DNA from: Vanilla planifolia
Taxonomy: Eukaryota > Streptophyta > Magnoliopsida > Asparagales > Orchidaceae
Direction of reading: 5' to 3'
Length of the DNA: 64,000 nucleotides
Assembly (NCBI GenBank): GCA_023846275.1
Contig: CM043870.1
Location: forward strand, 3,409,527 to 3,473,526
This document shows positions 25,442 through 38,100 of the stretch, piece by piece. Under the pieces are notes generated by a model. The model saw nothing but the letters and a program-made list of their open reading frames with translations, had not been told where the DNA came from and searched no databases. The first letter of the stretch is position 1. Every line of letters begins with the position of its first letter. The translations under genes and the position numbers were made by a program.

Positions 25442-28400
25442 TTAGGTCGATATAATACTTGGCTAATCAGCTAGGTTCATAAAAATCTTACCTTTTATTT
25501 CCTTTTATCAATGTTTAATAATTTTTTTAAAATTAATTATGTATATATAAATTTAAAAATAATATATTTTTTGCAAGTAATAATACTTTTTGTCAATACA
25601 ATAGTGACTATATTTCATCATAAAAAATATTGGATATGTGAAGTTTTATTTAGTGTTTTAATTTTATTATGTTATTCAATATCAATTTATTTTAATTTTA
25701 GTTCTTAAATGAGAGTTTTTCTTATTTTAAGCTTATTAATAATAACTTTTTATTATTAATTTCTCCTATAAACAAGATATATTAATCCAAAAAATATCCT
25801 TAGTGGTTGTTGTGGTACTACTACAATTTTATTATTATTATTTTTTTAATTTCTAAGTTTTAAAACTATGCAAAAGTGAAATTGCATTATTATCCTCATT
25901 TATTTCTTCTTTTTTTTAATATTAGCCCTCATTGAAAACACTCTCTAAAAAAATAATAATTTCTTATAACCATTCTTTAAATTTGCTTTCTAGGAGTTAA
26001 TATTAGGGAAAATAAATCAAGTTGAGGGATGGAAATAAGAATGAGAATATTAAAGAAAAAGGGAGAAAAATACTTGTTGGCCATCAATTAGATCTAATAA
26101 TAGTGAGATTAAAGGAGATTACACACCATTAAAAGGAAGTCATTATACTTAACGACGCTTGAGTAAGTTTATGTTAAGAAGCATTTGACAAAAAATTTTA
26201 TGAAGAGGATTTCTATTAAAGTAAATTGTAAATAGCAAATGAAAGTTATTAAAGCCTTTGAAAAATGTTTTCTTGGGGACTTTTTTCCTTTTAGCCTTCA
26301 TTGATTTTCTTGGAAACTAATGAGAAATCTATGAAAAAAAATTTTAAATCTATTAATTAGAAGATATATTTAATTAATTTGAATGATAAGAAAATTTTTT
26401 ATAAGATAAAATTCCATCTCAATATAATAATGTTTCTTAAATAACAATCTTAAATGTGTATCACAAATCACGTGAAGTTAAAAGTTTTTAACATAAAATA
26501 TAAGACTTATTATAACTCAAATAACTTAAATAACAAATAATCATAATGAAAAGTTCATCTATATGTAAAATGCTTTTATTCAATAAAATTTAGCAAAATA
26601 TACATAAAAATTAAAATAATAACAAACTGTGTATTGAAAAATATTATAAAAGATACAAAAATTCTAAAAAAATGCTAAAATCGCAAACAAAATACAACAA
26701 GGCTATAAAAAAGTATTTGAATGAATGTTAGTTATCTTTTTGAATCAAATAAGACATCAAATTGAAAGAAAATAAGCATAGTGGTTGACATGAATAAAAG
26801 AATGATGTTATACACAAGCAAGTACCTTTGTTTATAATAGATGATGTTATTGTTGACATGCACAATGGGTTTGAAGATGGAAGTGAGCTAACAATGTGTC
26901 ATCGATGAGTATGAAAAAACATAGTGATTTTATAGTTGACATTGTTAGATTAAGAAAACGAAAGTTTGGTATTAGAGATGTAATTATTCTATTCTTATAG
27001 AGATCATATAAGCTTGATTATTTTTTTAATGGGACAAATCTCATGAGATCCAATAAAACTATACTTATTGTTTATACCATACAACTTTATTATTTTATTA
27101 GATATAAAAAGATAATATATACAAAATAAAACATTAAATAAATATTGAACTTATGTACACATTAAACATAACTAACTTATTCATAATCATCATATTTATA
27201 ATTTCTCTTAATCTAACTTCTTTATTATTTATCTCTGACGTTTTTTTGTATTGTCATAATCATTAGGCTTTCTTTTTATCAATTATTTTATTTTTAAGTT
27301 ATATTTCTTACTTAAACAATGTCACATATTTTTCTTATCAACACATATGTAGAAGTCATCAACTCATGATGGTAATCATAAACATTTCAAACCTAATTCA
27401 TGCCACATATGAATATCAAAAGTGAACGAGGTAGAATTATGACAAATAACATTGCCCTTGACCAAAAGCAACACAAAGAATCCCAAAGTCACGAGTCATA
27501 GCCATGCTCCATTGATCTCCATTACTCCTTTTCAAAAGCAACTTAAAGGAAAATATCGTTGTTGGTATCATTGTTAAGCTATCCTCCTTGCTTTCTCAAT
27601 ACCTTATTTCGTCATGTCTTATTCTATTTCTCAATGATCATAACAAAGTTGATAACATAATCTATAAGAAAATAACTTATATCCCTTTCTAAAGCAACTT
27701 AAAAGAAAATACCATTATTTGTATCATCGTTAGGCTATCTTCCTTGATTTCCCAATGCCTTCTTTCATGGTGTCTTATTCTACTTCTCAATGACCTTGAC
27801 AAACTTGGGATTTTTAGATATATTTTTAATAATTCTTAGCGAGTAAAGCAACAAATTACATAAATAATAATTTGCTAAATTTTGCAACAATATTTTTATA
27901 AATTTTGAAACTTGAAATGAAAGTTAAGAAAGCCTCTTTCAAAGTTTTAACTTCAATTATCATGCTAAAAAATAATTAAAGTTAATTTGATCTATATTGT
28001 CATTAAGAATCATCGAAGATCTTCCCTTAATCATCTTTTTAATTACTTTCATTTTTATCTCATTGTTAAGTTGTCAAGTTTCTCATACCAAAAAGCTTTT
28101 AAATTATTTAAAATTTTAAAACGTGATAACCTAAAAATTTCTCAACAAATTTACATTTAAAAACTCAAAATTAAACTACCCAAAAAATATAATTTTTCAT
28201 GACCCACCAAAAAAAACCATTTTAGGAAATAAAAATGTTTTTTTTCATATTAAATCTTTTGAATAACTATGAAGAAAGAGGTCTTCTTCCAATCAAGACA
28301 CCACAACAGCAAAGCACCATGGAAAACCTACATGACACGATTCACCTTCAACCCACAAAACCTTACAAAACAGGAATCTTTACTATTTGGATTTCCATAA

Positions 28401-28500
28401 AGGGAGCTCGAAGAAAAAAGAGCAACACACTACAAGTAGGAACCGGCCATTGCCCCAAAACAAGAACCTTCTCCGGCCGCCGCCGCCTCAGTAAAGCCGT
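25442..28500. other. AT-rich intergenic DNA, no gene supported
   Basis: Very AT-rich and stop-dense. Contains a degenerate direct duplication at about 27520-27805 (period 156 bases) listed separately. No coding or RNA gene can be supported. Confidence 0.6.
27520..27805. repeat. Degenerate tandem duplication, period 156 bases
   Basis: A unit containing AAAGCAACTTAAAGGAAAAT (from 27535) recurs at 27691 with scattered substitutions; both copies continue through a shared stretch ending near TCTTATTCTA and TTCTCAATGA. The divergence suggests an old duplication. Confidence 0.7.
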
Positions 28501-28734
28501 TCAGCAACATCCCCGACGTAAAGTTGAAGAAGCTCCCTCCCCATCGGCGTCGTTTATAGGAGAAGTCGGTCTTTGTCGCTTTGCCGAAAGAAGGGCTGCA
28601 AAAGAGCCGCCTTGGCGATGGTTTAATGCCGGGGGTAGGGAAAGCAGAGCAGGCTTTGGAGAAGGCGACTGCTTCCCTAAGAGCGATAGGATGCTCTGCG
28701 CCGCAGGAAAAGGCCGGCGCGAGGAGGCCGCCAT
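28501..28734 (-). CDS. Possible small protein with an organelle-type presequence (77 residues)
   Basis: This is a GC-rich island in AT-rich DNA. The frame starts MAASSRRPFPAAQSILSLLG and is rich in Ser, Arg, Ala and Leu with no acidic residue in its first 60 or so positions, as expected for a mitochondrial or plastid targeting sequence. Upstream on the same strand there are GA repeats at about 28740-28800 and a telo-box AAACCCTA at 28842-28849, which fits a plant leader. The frame ends in an unremarkable Cys-rich tail at 28501; an unrecognised intron could replace that tail with further exons. A longer open frame on the plus strand through the same DNA is the alternative, but it lacks such a leader. 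I do not recognise the family. Confidence 0.4.
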   Translation of the reverse strand: MAASSRRPFPAAQSILSLLGKQSPSPKPALLSLPPALNHRQGGSFAALLSAKRQRPTSPINDADGEGASSTLRRGCC

Positions 28735-28841
28735 ATCTGCTCTCTCTGCACGTCTCTCTGCATCTCTCTGTCTCTGTCTCTGTCTCTCTCTTTCTTCGCT
28801 GTGCTGGGAACTAGAGAGAGAAGGGAAACAGGGGATGAAGG

Positions 28842-28849
28842 TAGGGTTT
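28842..28849 (-). promoter_or_regulatory. Telo-box (AAACCCTA) before the candidate small gene
   Basis: Lies about 108 bases upstream of the ATG at 28734 on the minus strand, next to GA-rich sequence. It supports minus-strand transcription of this island but is not proof. Confidence 0.4.
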
Positions 28850-29974
28850 GTAGATGCCAAATACGTGAAGCTATGCGTCGAGGACTGGTACCGCTTCACA
28901 AGGCACGCGTATGTTCTTTCTTTAAAAAATAATAATATAAAAAAATAAAAAAATCAGTAAATATTTATATCACGAAATAATATTTGGAATTAATATCATC
29001 TCGCGGTTTAATAAAACCGCTTTCGACCGCGAGAACCGGTCGAGAAAGCTACGGGTCATCGCCATGCCTTTTAGATGAGTTGATGTAAATAGTTAAGGCT
29101 TTACCAACATATACAAAATTTTACAAAAAAGGGTATTTTTGTAATTATACTTTTTTTGAAATTCTAAATTTTTAAGAAAGGTGGGGGTATTTTAGGAATT
29201 ACAATTTGTTTGACACTTGTGTATGCTGTGAATAATAATGAAGATAACTATAATAATATATCCCAAAATAATAAAATGGAATAGAGGATTTTAATATATT
29301 GTATTCAAATGTCATATGCTTAGGATTGTCATCAAATTTGAAGAACTTAATTTATGTAAATTATTCTTTGAAAAAGGATAAGAATTTTGATAAAGACATT
29401 TTTTTCTTAATAGTATATATAGTTCTTCATTAGAAGTATTTAGAATAATTTTGGAACAAAGTTTTCGAGGATGATGAATTATTTAATTATTTCTAACTAA
29501 TTATAAGGGAATTCATGGAAAAACTAGCGACTCCTACAATTAGAAGCACATATTAATCTTTAATAGAAGAGAGAGTAAAATAATCATTTTTAATAAGATT
29601 TTAGTTTTAGTTGAGGATAATTCTTTTTTATTAATATAATTATAGTATCTTACAAATGAGAATAATAATTTAAATTATTATTCAAAAGATTTTGATTTAT
29701 CAAGTATTTAAATTAAAGAAAAATTTATAATTCTATGGCTGATCGAAACCACAAGAGAGTACTTCTAATATTATAATTATCAAAAAAATAAAATTCTATA
29801 AATACTATAAAAAGTATTTAATTTTTTTAAAAAGTATTAGATATATAAACTAAATAATTATGATTTAAGTCAGTTGTTAATTTCTTAACTATTATTATGA
29901 AATATATAGTAATGTGAGCATTTATACAACATAAAATTATTTATATATGCTTAGATTTTATTATAGTATTGTGT

Positions 29975-29976
<2 letters not shown>

Positions 29977-30043
<67 letters not shown>
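29977..30043. repeat. (AT)n microsatellite
   Basis: Uninterrupted alternating A and T over roughly 65 bases in an AT-rich intergenic stretch. Confidence 0.9.
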
Positions 30044-30046
<3 letters not shown>

Positions 30047-33000
30047 ATAAGAAGTTATAAATCAAATCATATAATAAGAAGAATAAAAGAAATAAAAAAA
30101 TAAAATAAAAAAGAAAACTAATATAACATAATTATCTATTAACTCATGAAAAAGAAAGTTGAGAAAAATATTACTCCTCTTTAACCCTATCATGTAACAA
30201 CTTAATATTGAGATGTACATCTCTTAGTGTCGTGATACTTGAAAATGAAGCCACAACATGCTAGAGGTTAATAACTACATGATGATAATATACTTCATCT
30301 CTTGGTGTCATGAATGCTAAATATATTTCTCAAACAAGTCAGAGGTCCCATCTTCATAAACAAAAGATGTTTTGTGATAAGGTGTGTTTTAAGATGATGA
30401 AATGTACTTCATTCTTAAGTATCATGATATTCAAAAGTGGGGTCGTAGAAGTCAAAGATTAGTTATAATGATGAAATATATTATAAAATTATAGAAGAAA
30501 TTTGAGTTTAGAGAAAGAATACATATGAAAATCACTCTATTATATTATAGTAGATAGAGGTAGTCTTTACAAATTACACAATTTATCGTAATAAGTAGGA
30601 GTTTAGCATCACAATCTTAATTATAAAATCATACAATTTTGAAATACAATATAAAATAATAATTAATCACAATGTTTTATTATTCACTTATAAAAATATA
30701 TATAACATAAGTTTATGAATTGTGATGTTGAAATATGAATATATATATATATATTAAAAAATTTATAATAACTTAAATGACCTAGTTTTAAAATAGTAAA
30801 TCAAAAGATTTATTAATGTGTACTAATTTTATTAAGGAAAATAGAATCAACACAAATCTTATATTTATATGATTTTTTTAAAAAAATAAAAAAATAAATA
30901 CATAAGTAATCAATTATAAAAAAGTCACCAATAAGATATGTAATCGAAGAGAATGTTGAAATAAGAAAGAGAAAAAAATGAGTTACAAACACAGCTTCAG
31001 TAACGACATTGAAATGGAAGGGCAATTTTTTATTTTGCACATTATCTTCCCAAAACATTAATGTAACAAGGGAAAATCATTAATTATTTAGCTCCTAAAA
31101 CTTCTCTATTTATATTAAAATATTTTAAATTAAAATAAATTTTTTAAAGGCTAGAAAGGGTCACATAAAATAGTTGTTACATTTCAGCAGTCTAAACAAA
31201 CACAAGTAGCTTTTTGGAATACTGATTACGAGCATGAATAGTAGCCATCATTCGATCTGGGTGAAAGAAACAATAATTGCTTGATCAGAATGCTAAATAA
31301 AGGGTCCACATCTAATCCAAGAGCTTTGATCTATATTGTTAAGTCTCACATGCTTGATGGATGGTGTTGATGCATAAAAGTATTATTCACAAAGGTGGAC
31401 ACATTCTCAATTGTTCCATCAAGCTTTACTGATGGATGGCTAGACAAAATAATTTATTTATGAATACGAAGAAGATCTCATTTATTTGATCAGACTTTTT
31501 AGATGAATAATCAGATGAAATCTATTATTCACAGAGGCAAACGCAATCCTAAACGTTTAATCGCAAAAAATGCAATTAAATAGCAATGGTTCTATCTAGT
31601 TCAGATGCAAATATGGTCGATTTTTAGTTCACTTAGAATTGTATATGATGTTTGGTATTTATAATACTTTCTCTTAGTTTATAAGTTAACTGAATGTGGT
31701 TGGTTATCCCATAGTGCTCTTGGAAAGTCATGACCCAAATCACCTATGCATAACATATATATATATATTTGAATTGAACCGATCTATTACTTAACTATTC
31801 ATAAGTTTATCTTAACTCGTTACGTCTAAGCCAGTTCAGGAGTTATTCATTGACCCGATTTAATCTAAGTTGCATAGGGAATTGTGTTGTGATCGAGACT
31901 TAGGCCTGACTACACTTGGTTCACGCTCCCCAAGGTTTATTGCATAGTAGTTCAAGCCATTTAGTCCAAGCTTTTGGGATTTGTCATGTGTGGATGCTTA
32001 GGTCAAATTTTTGTTTTCTTTTTTTAAGCCGTCTTTTAAATGTTAATTATTATTATTTTTATTTTTTAAGTATTTTTATGACTACTAAAATCAATAAAAT
32101 ATTTTTATAAATATTAAAATAATAATGCATAAGAAATCAATGATCATATAAGTAAATGAATGACATTATACAATCTGATTATATCATATGTAAATAAGTG
32201 ATAGTATAATTAATAAAATCAGTATATATTTTGAAGATAGACTCATAATGGTTAGCTACTTCATCAAGAGTTTGATCAACATTTTTTTGATATCATTTAA
32301 GCCATGATTAGAGCATATCCACTAACATTATTTGATATATTTCACTTATAGATTACTCTATTAGACATTTAGTAAAAAAATTTTAATTAATTAATCGTAT
32401 AAGAGTTTGAGATACATGACCTAAAAGATACTCAAGAAAAATATTAAAAAAACTAATACAATGATTTTATTGTCATCAAATAAGTAATGTCATGAACAAT
32501 GACACAATATAATCCTATATTGATTAGTCATATTTGTCAATCATAGGAATCGATTACAACAGTACTATTTTCTTATGATTATTCCATTTATCTTTGCTCT
32601 ATTCATTATAACAACTTTTTTGTAATTATTTAATGTCATCATCGATGGTTCCCATTCGTTTAAACTTGTGAGTGCTTCGCTAGCTATCATTGGCCACTCA
32701 CCATTGCCTGGTAGTCAGTCAACCACCTACCCTCTAGTTGTGAGGTAGTAACGTCTAGTACATCACATAGAAGTTCTACTTGAAGGTGTATTAATACAAT
32801 TCGAACCTGGAGCCATGTTGGGATTGATCCATCTACTCCTCATTAGTTTTTATTATCATTATTATTAGTCATAGGATTTCCAATTCTAAATTGATTATAC
32901 ATTTGAGTATTCCTTTGTATGGATATATTACTTAAATTTTAGCACATCTCAATTATCTATGAGCTAAAATAGGTTTAACATATCATTCTACATCAGGTCG

Positions 33001-33230
33001 CCACAAATCGCTATCATCTGTCTCATCCATTGCTGACATCCACGTCACATTGTTGTTGATGTCTGATCATCATGTTGTATGATTACATAATTTTTCTTAT
33101 ATTGTTATTTTTTAAAACATTTTTTTATTTTATATTTAATGTGGTTGACTCATTTAGGAGTTAATACCTTGAAATTCTAAATATTTATTTTAGATTTTCA
33201 AGTGATTTAACTCTAAAATGATCTTTTCCC

Positions 33231-33390
33231 ATGTTGATTTCTCTTTTTCTTATGCTTATGTTATATTTGGTATATTTAATTATCTTTTTTCATACTTATA
33301 TTATGTTTCTAGGTATATTTAAGTCTCTTTTTTCTATGCTTATGTTATGTTCTAAGATGTATTTAATTTTCTTTTTCTTATATATAGTTA
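33231..33390. repeat. Imperfect tandem array of about 55-60-bp units
   Basis: Three to four units share CTCTTTTTTCTATGCTTATG or a variant, followed by TTATGTT(T)CTA and TATTTAA. The resulting open frame encodes a repetitive hydrophobic peptide that is a by-product of the repeat and not a gene. Confidence 0.6.
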
Positions 33391-34984
33391 TTAAGTTCTC
33401 TTTTATCTATAAGTTGGAGATACACTCTCATTATAATATTATTATTTATGAATAATTTTTTTATTATATACTTTGATCTTTGTAAGCAAATAGTGTGAGC
33501 CTAACTCTAGTTGGAGAGATTCCAACTTCTCATTCTCTTGTGAGAGACAATGATCGAATGTAAAAGACTTTTTATTGAGAGAATTAGTAATCAAATAAAT
33601 TTCCTCTTCCTTTAATATTCCAAGTTTTCATCCATCATTCCACTCCCTTGGTCAAACCACAAAATCACCACCCTTCTGAACAAAACTCTAAATCCTAAAC
33701 GACCACCTTGTTACCTCTTAAGCCAAACTTTACCCTAGATTCTTTACTAAAGGGAGGAATTAGACTTAGAGATAAAAAAAGTTTATTTGAGATTTTCTTT
33801 TATATTTTTTAATGAAGGAAAAAACATTGAAGAGTTTACTTTAAAAAAATGAAAAGAAAAATTCTTAAGTAATTAAAGCAGAGAATGAAGGAAACAACAT
33901 GTTAATAAGGTTGTGGATATTAGGTCACTTAGAAAAATAACTTGTCTTTAAAATTTATTATTAACTAAAATTAGCAAATAATTTTATCCATATCATTATT
34001 GATATGATTGTAGTTTTTATAGTAGAAGAGATGAGTATGTATAACAACACAAACAAGGTAAACCAAGACTCTTAAAGTTCAAATTTTAAACATGATAAAT
34101 GACCTACTATTGATTTAGAATCAAATATGAGAAATAATTACTTTTTGTAAGAAAAAAAGCACGACAAAAAAATCAATTGAGAAGGCAGTTTGTAGTATAG
34201 TATGAACAAAAAACATTTTTATACATTCATGAATATATATATGATAATTGCCTCATAGAAGAACAAATGAGTTATCTTTTGAAAACAAAAAGATTTAAAA
34301 CTTGAAATGATAAAAGAGAACAAATTAATGATTTTTTATTCACATTTATAAATTTGTTCAATGTAATACTATTAATAAGGTGATTATTTATTTGTGATTT
34401 TGATGATTATAAAATGAAAGACATAATAAAAATTATAAATGATGCTATATATTCTCCAATAATATTGACTAATAATACTTATTAGATAGATGAATTTTAT
34501 TCATCACTTATAAAAACAATTCAACATTACATAGCCTCAAACACTTTAATAATCTATGCCTACATTGAATTACAAGATATTTTATTATTTTTATATTGTA
34601 ATCTTTACAAAATTATATTTCTCAATAACACATTGAATATTTTTTTTTAATAATACTTAAAAAATAAATTTCAAATATTTTTAAATTAATTATACTAATA
34701 TTTAATAATAATTATATCAAAATTAATGAAAAAGACAAAAAATTAGATGTTTAGAACTATAAGGGAGGATTTAAAAAGCAAGAGTTTTCATGTTAGTGAT
34801 CATTTTTGATATTTCAAACATTTTGCAAAATATATTAGTTTATATAAAAGCCATTTTAATTATAAAATTGTTAAATAAAATGAGATTAGCAAACTACTAA
34901 GATACGTAGTTCAGAATTCAGTGGGTCAGTGAGGGTATTTCCGTCACATGGAACCATTTTTAGCAACTTGTCGAACTCCACTCT

Positions 34985-35000
34985 GGGTTTAGGGTTTAGG
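34985..35000 (+). promoter_or_regulatory. Double telo-box (GGGTTTAGGGTTTAGG) upstream of the PPR gene
   Basis: Two and a half overlapping TTTAGGG units lie about 130 bases before the ATG at 35129. Such elements are typical of plant nuclear genes for organelle gene expression, matching the mitochondrial PPR product. Confidence 0.6.
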
Positions 35001-35128
35001 TGCTTGGTCTAGATTCCGATTTCCGTGTGCGTACAGCGGAGGGCAGAGTTCCTCGCCGCCGTCGACGAAGGGATCTCTTGCTTCCTTTTAGTTCTGTCTT
35101 CTTTGAAGTTTCTCTGCTTTGTACAACT

Positions 35129-38100
35129 ATGTGGGCGATTCTTAGAGCGTCAAAGCCCATAAGGTGAATTCCACATTTCCTTGTTCTCTTTTTGTTTCAG
35201 TATCAAAACGAGGAAATTGGAAAACTTATTTATTTCCAAGTGAATGTCTCTTTTTTTTTTTTTTCCTTCTTTTAGCGGTCCGTGTTGTTGTTATTCTGAG
35301 TTCTTAGAACCTGCTCAGCTAACCGTTAAAATAGGATTTTTTAGTGCTTACTCTTTTTGTATCTTCTAGTTGGTCATATGCCGTCTTTCTGAACTGCTCT
35401 TTTTCCGCTCGAGCTGAAGTTCCACGTAGTCGGTAGGAAATGATTAAGCTTGTCAGAGTATCTTTTTGCTTTTATGCCACTTAATAGTTCCAGAATCTTT
35501 AAACTTAATATATATTAGTTCGTTGTACTGTAATTTGGTCAGTCTGTGTTAACTATTCGTTCAGCAATCTTAAATAAAGCACTACTAAATATTTTTAGTG
35601 ATGCATGGTTTCCTTCTGTAATTTTCAACATGTTAACAAATAGGCCATCCAATTGATGTGGAGTCTTTACCAAAAAGCAGACAACTTGAAGTTCCTTTGT
35701 ACTTGCAATCTTTTTTTTTTGCCTTGCATGCCCTAGAATTGTCCAACTTAAAGAACTATGGTGTCATGTTGTTTGTGAACTGATTTGCTGATTTAATTTT
35801 GAAAAGTAAGACTAACAATTTTTTGGGTTTTTGCTTGTTGATAGAAGTCTCTTGCTATGCAGAGTATTGAACATTGGCAGTCCTAAAAATTTTTGTTTCT
35901 ACCATCATGATAGTTAATAGTCGAGGCTCTTGTTTTATATGTAGGAGTCAAAGTTGCTGCGTCTTGGTTATGCGATTTTTGTATGCTAAGCCTGGAGCAA
36001 GTAGTAATTTTGGATATGGAGAACATCAGCATTCAAAAGACGATCAGCTGAATGTAGCTTGCCATTTGACAAGGCCTGTTTCATGTGTATGCTTTCTGCC
36101 TCAAGTGTCTCTAGTTTGGGCCAGAGAACTTTCTTCTCAGGTCAAGTCTAGGTCCATTGACAAAGATGATGACTTGGAGGATGGCTTTTCTGAACTTGAA
36201 GAACCTCCTGAAACAGACAACATTGTGGAGCATGCGAACATGGAGGAGGATGAAATGGTTTCTGAAGGAGATAGTACCGGGGAAGACAATGACAATGCCG
36301 GTGAAGATGCACTTGGATTGCCTGACACTAAGTCAAAATATGGTGAAAAAGTAGTTGGCAGGAAGAATCAAAGTTCTCCGCTTTTTAAGGTCATAATAGA
36401 AGCTTCCCGCCCTTCGTTAAGCAATGCCCTTGATAAATGGGTAGAAGAATGCAATTCTTTGGGAAGAGGTGAAATCTCTCTTGCATTATTGAACCTCAGA
36501 AAGCGTCGTTTTTATGGAAAGGCCTTGCAGGTTAATTGTTCATCTTACTGTTCTGTAATCTTTATCTTAACTATCGATTCTAATTGCTTTTTGTGTGGTT
36601 AGTACTTTTAATCAGTTTTGTATCTTAACTTTATGTGTTTCTTGGGTATTTTGTTGAAGTTCCTAGATGTTATGAACTATAAAGTAAATTAATATGGTAG
36701 TATTTTTAGTTCCCATCATTCAATTCAAAGAGAAACTATTGCTTTCATAAAGGAATTGTTTTTATGAATGCTTTAGTTTTGCCTATAAATTTGATGTTTT
36801 TGATGATGGTGAGTTTATTTTGTGCTTAAAGATAAATGTTTTATTTGTTCTTTTTCTGTAAATGAAATTCTTTCTCATTTGTGAAATTGGTGAAACAAAT
36901 TTGAATATCTGTTTTCAATGAAAACGTAGCATGTTAGGATATTGTCTTAACCAAGGAGAAATGTTATTGCGGTAGTAGTACTTATTTATTGGATCTTGCT
37001 AACATGACTTGTGTGGAACAATTATATAATTGGTATTTCAAAATTTTTAGCTTGAGTTATACATATCAAAGCAACTTCCTTTTTATGGAATTGAAGACAA
37101 ATGAGTTGAGTTTTAAGGAAGACTAAAACAAATTGTTAAATGAGATTGAGTTTAATCTCACATTATAAGTTGAAAATAATATTGGAATTTTAATATATAA
37201 TTAGCTTAGCTCTTACTTATTGATTTAAATTTTTAAGTCATTAATTTGTTTACTCAATTGTATATTGGGCTTAAGAATAGCTCACAATTTATCTAACCCC
37301 TCTCTTGAAAAGTGGTATTAGAGCCAGATTTAATTTAATCGGGATTAGGTGACAATGTGGGCTTGGAAGGGGCAGCATAGTTGGCAAGGCTAACAGGGGT
37401 AATGAATTTGATGTGGCATTGGAGGGCATATAGGTGCAATAGAGATGATGATGGTGTTTTTAGTATAGTAGATTAGTCAGTATAGTGAAGATGGTGTAGC
37501 AAAGTTTACGGGGGTGAAAGCTGATAAGAGAGTTGATAATGATTGATCCATTATAGCTGACGAATTGAAAAAGTTGATATGAGACGATAGAGTTGGCAAG
37601 GACAATAGAGTTGATAATAATAATCCCAATAAAGCTGATGGGTTTTCTTAACTGATATAGCATGATAAAATTGATAAAGGCAACAAAGCCAATAATGATA
37701 ATTTCACCGAGTTGATTGGGTGTAATGGTGGATGGGGGTGTCATTGTTGACAAATGGTAGTAGAGCTAATGTTGAAGTTTTGGTAGAATTGATGAGGCTA
37801 ACTAATAGAGTTGATATAGGGATTGATGGATAATTTGGATTAATTCTTTTGAGGAAAAGATTTGTTAAATGCAAGCGAGATTGAGAATAGCCTCATGTTA
37901 TAATTTGAGAAAGTAGTTGAAATTTTAATATATAGTTATTGTGGACCTTACTTGTAATTTTAAGTTTTTAGGTTATTAGCTGTTCATCTAAATATGCATT
38001 AGGCTTAACTTGAGCTATTCTATATTGTTGAAACTCTCTTTTAACAAGTGGTATTGGAGTTAACCTTAATTTATTTAAGATCAAAATTTTATGGTAAAGG

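Larger units (their letters stand above)
28950..35100. other. AT-rich intergenic DNA with simple repeats, no gene supported
   Basis: About 6 kb with stops in all frames. It contains a long (AT)n tract (about 29977-30043), degenerate repeats of roughly 105-120 bases at about 30195-30480, and a tandem array at 33231-33390. The part from about 34910 is less AT-rich and forms the promoter and leader of the PPR gene. Confidence 0.65.

Noticed and set aside
28235..28948. Plus-strand open frame of 237 residues over the GC island
   Set aside because: No recognisable domain, biased composition from CT repeats, and the leader-like features (telo-box, GA tract) point to the minus strand.
30195..30480. 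Repeats resembling a CRISPR-like array
   Set aside because: Units are degenerate, without constant spacers or identical repeats, and the genome is a plant; ordinary degenerate tandem repeats explain them.
32690..32830. Possible tRNA-derived SINE (GGTTCGAAT on the minus strand)
   Set aside because: Only a B-box-like word was found; no A box or tRNA-like head at the right distance.
33231..33455. Hydrophobic 74-residue plus-strand frame resembling a membrane peptide
   Set aside because: It is produced by a T-rich tandem repeat and shows repeat periodicity rather than protein conservation.
37460..37753. Minus-strand 97-residue Ile/Asn-rich hydrophobic frame
   Set aside because: It arises from the short AATAGAGTTGAT-type repeats of the small LTR element's internal region, not from a gene.
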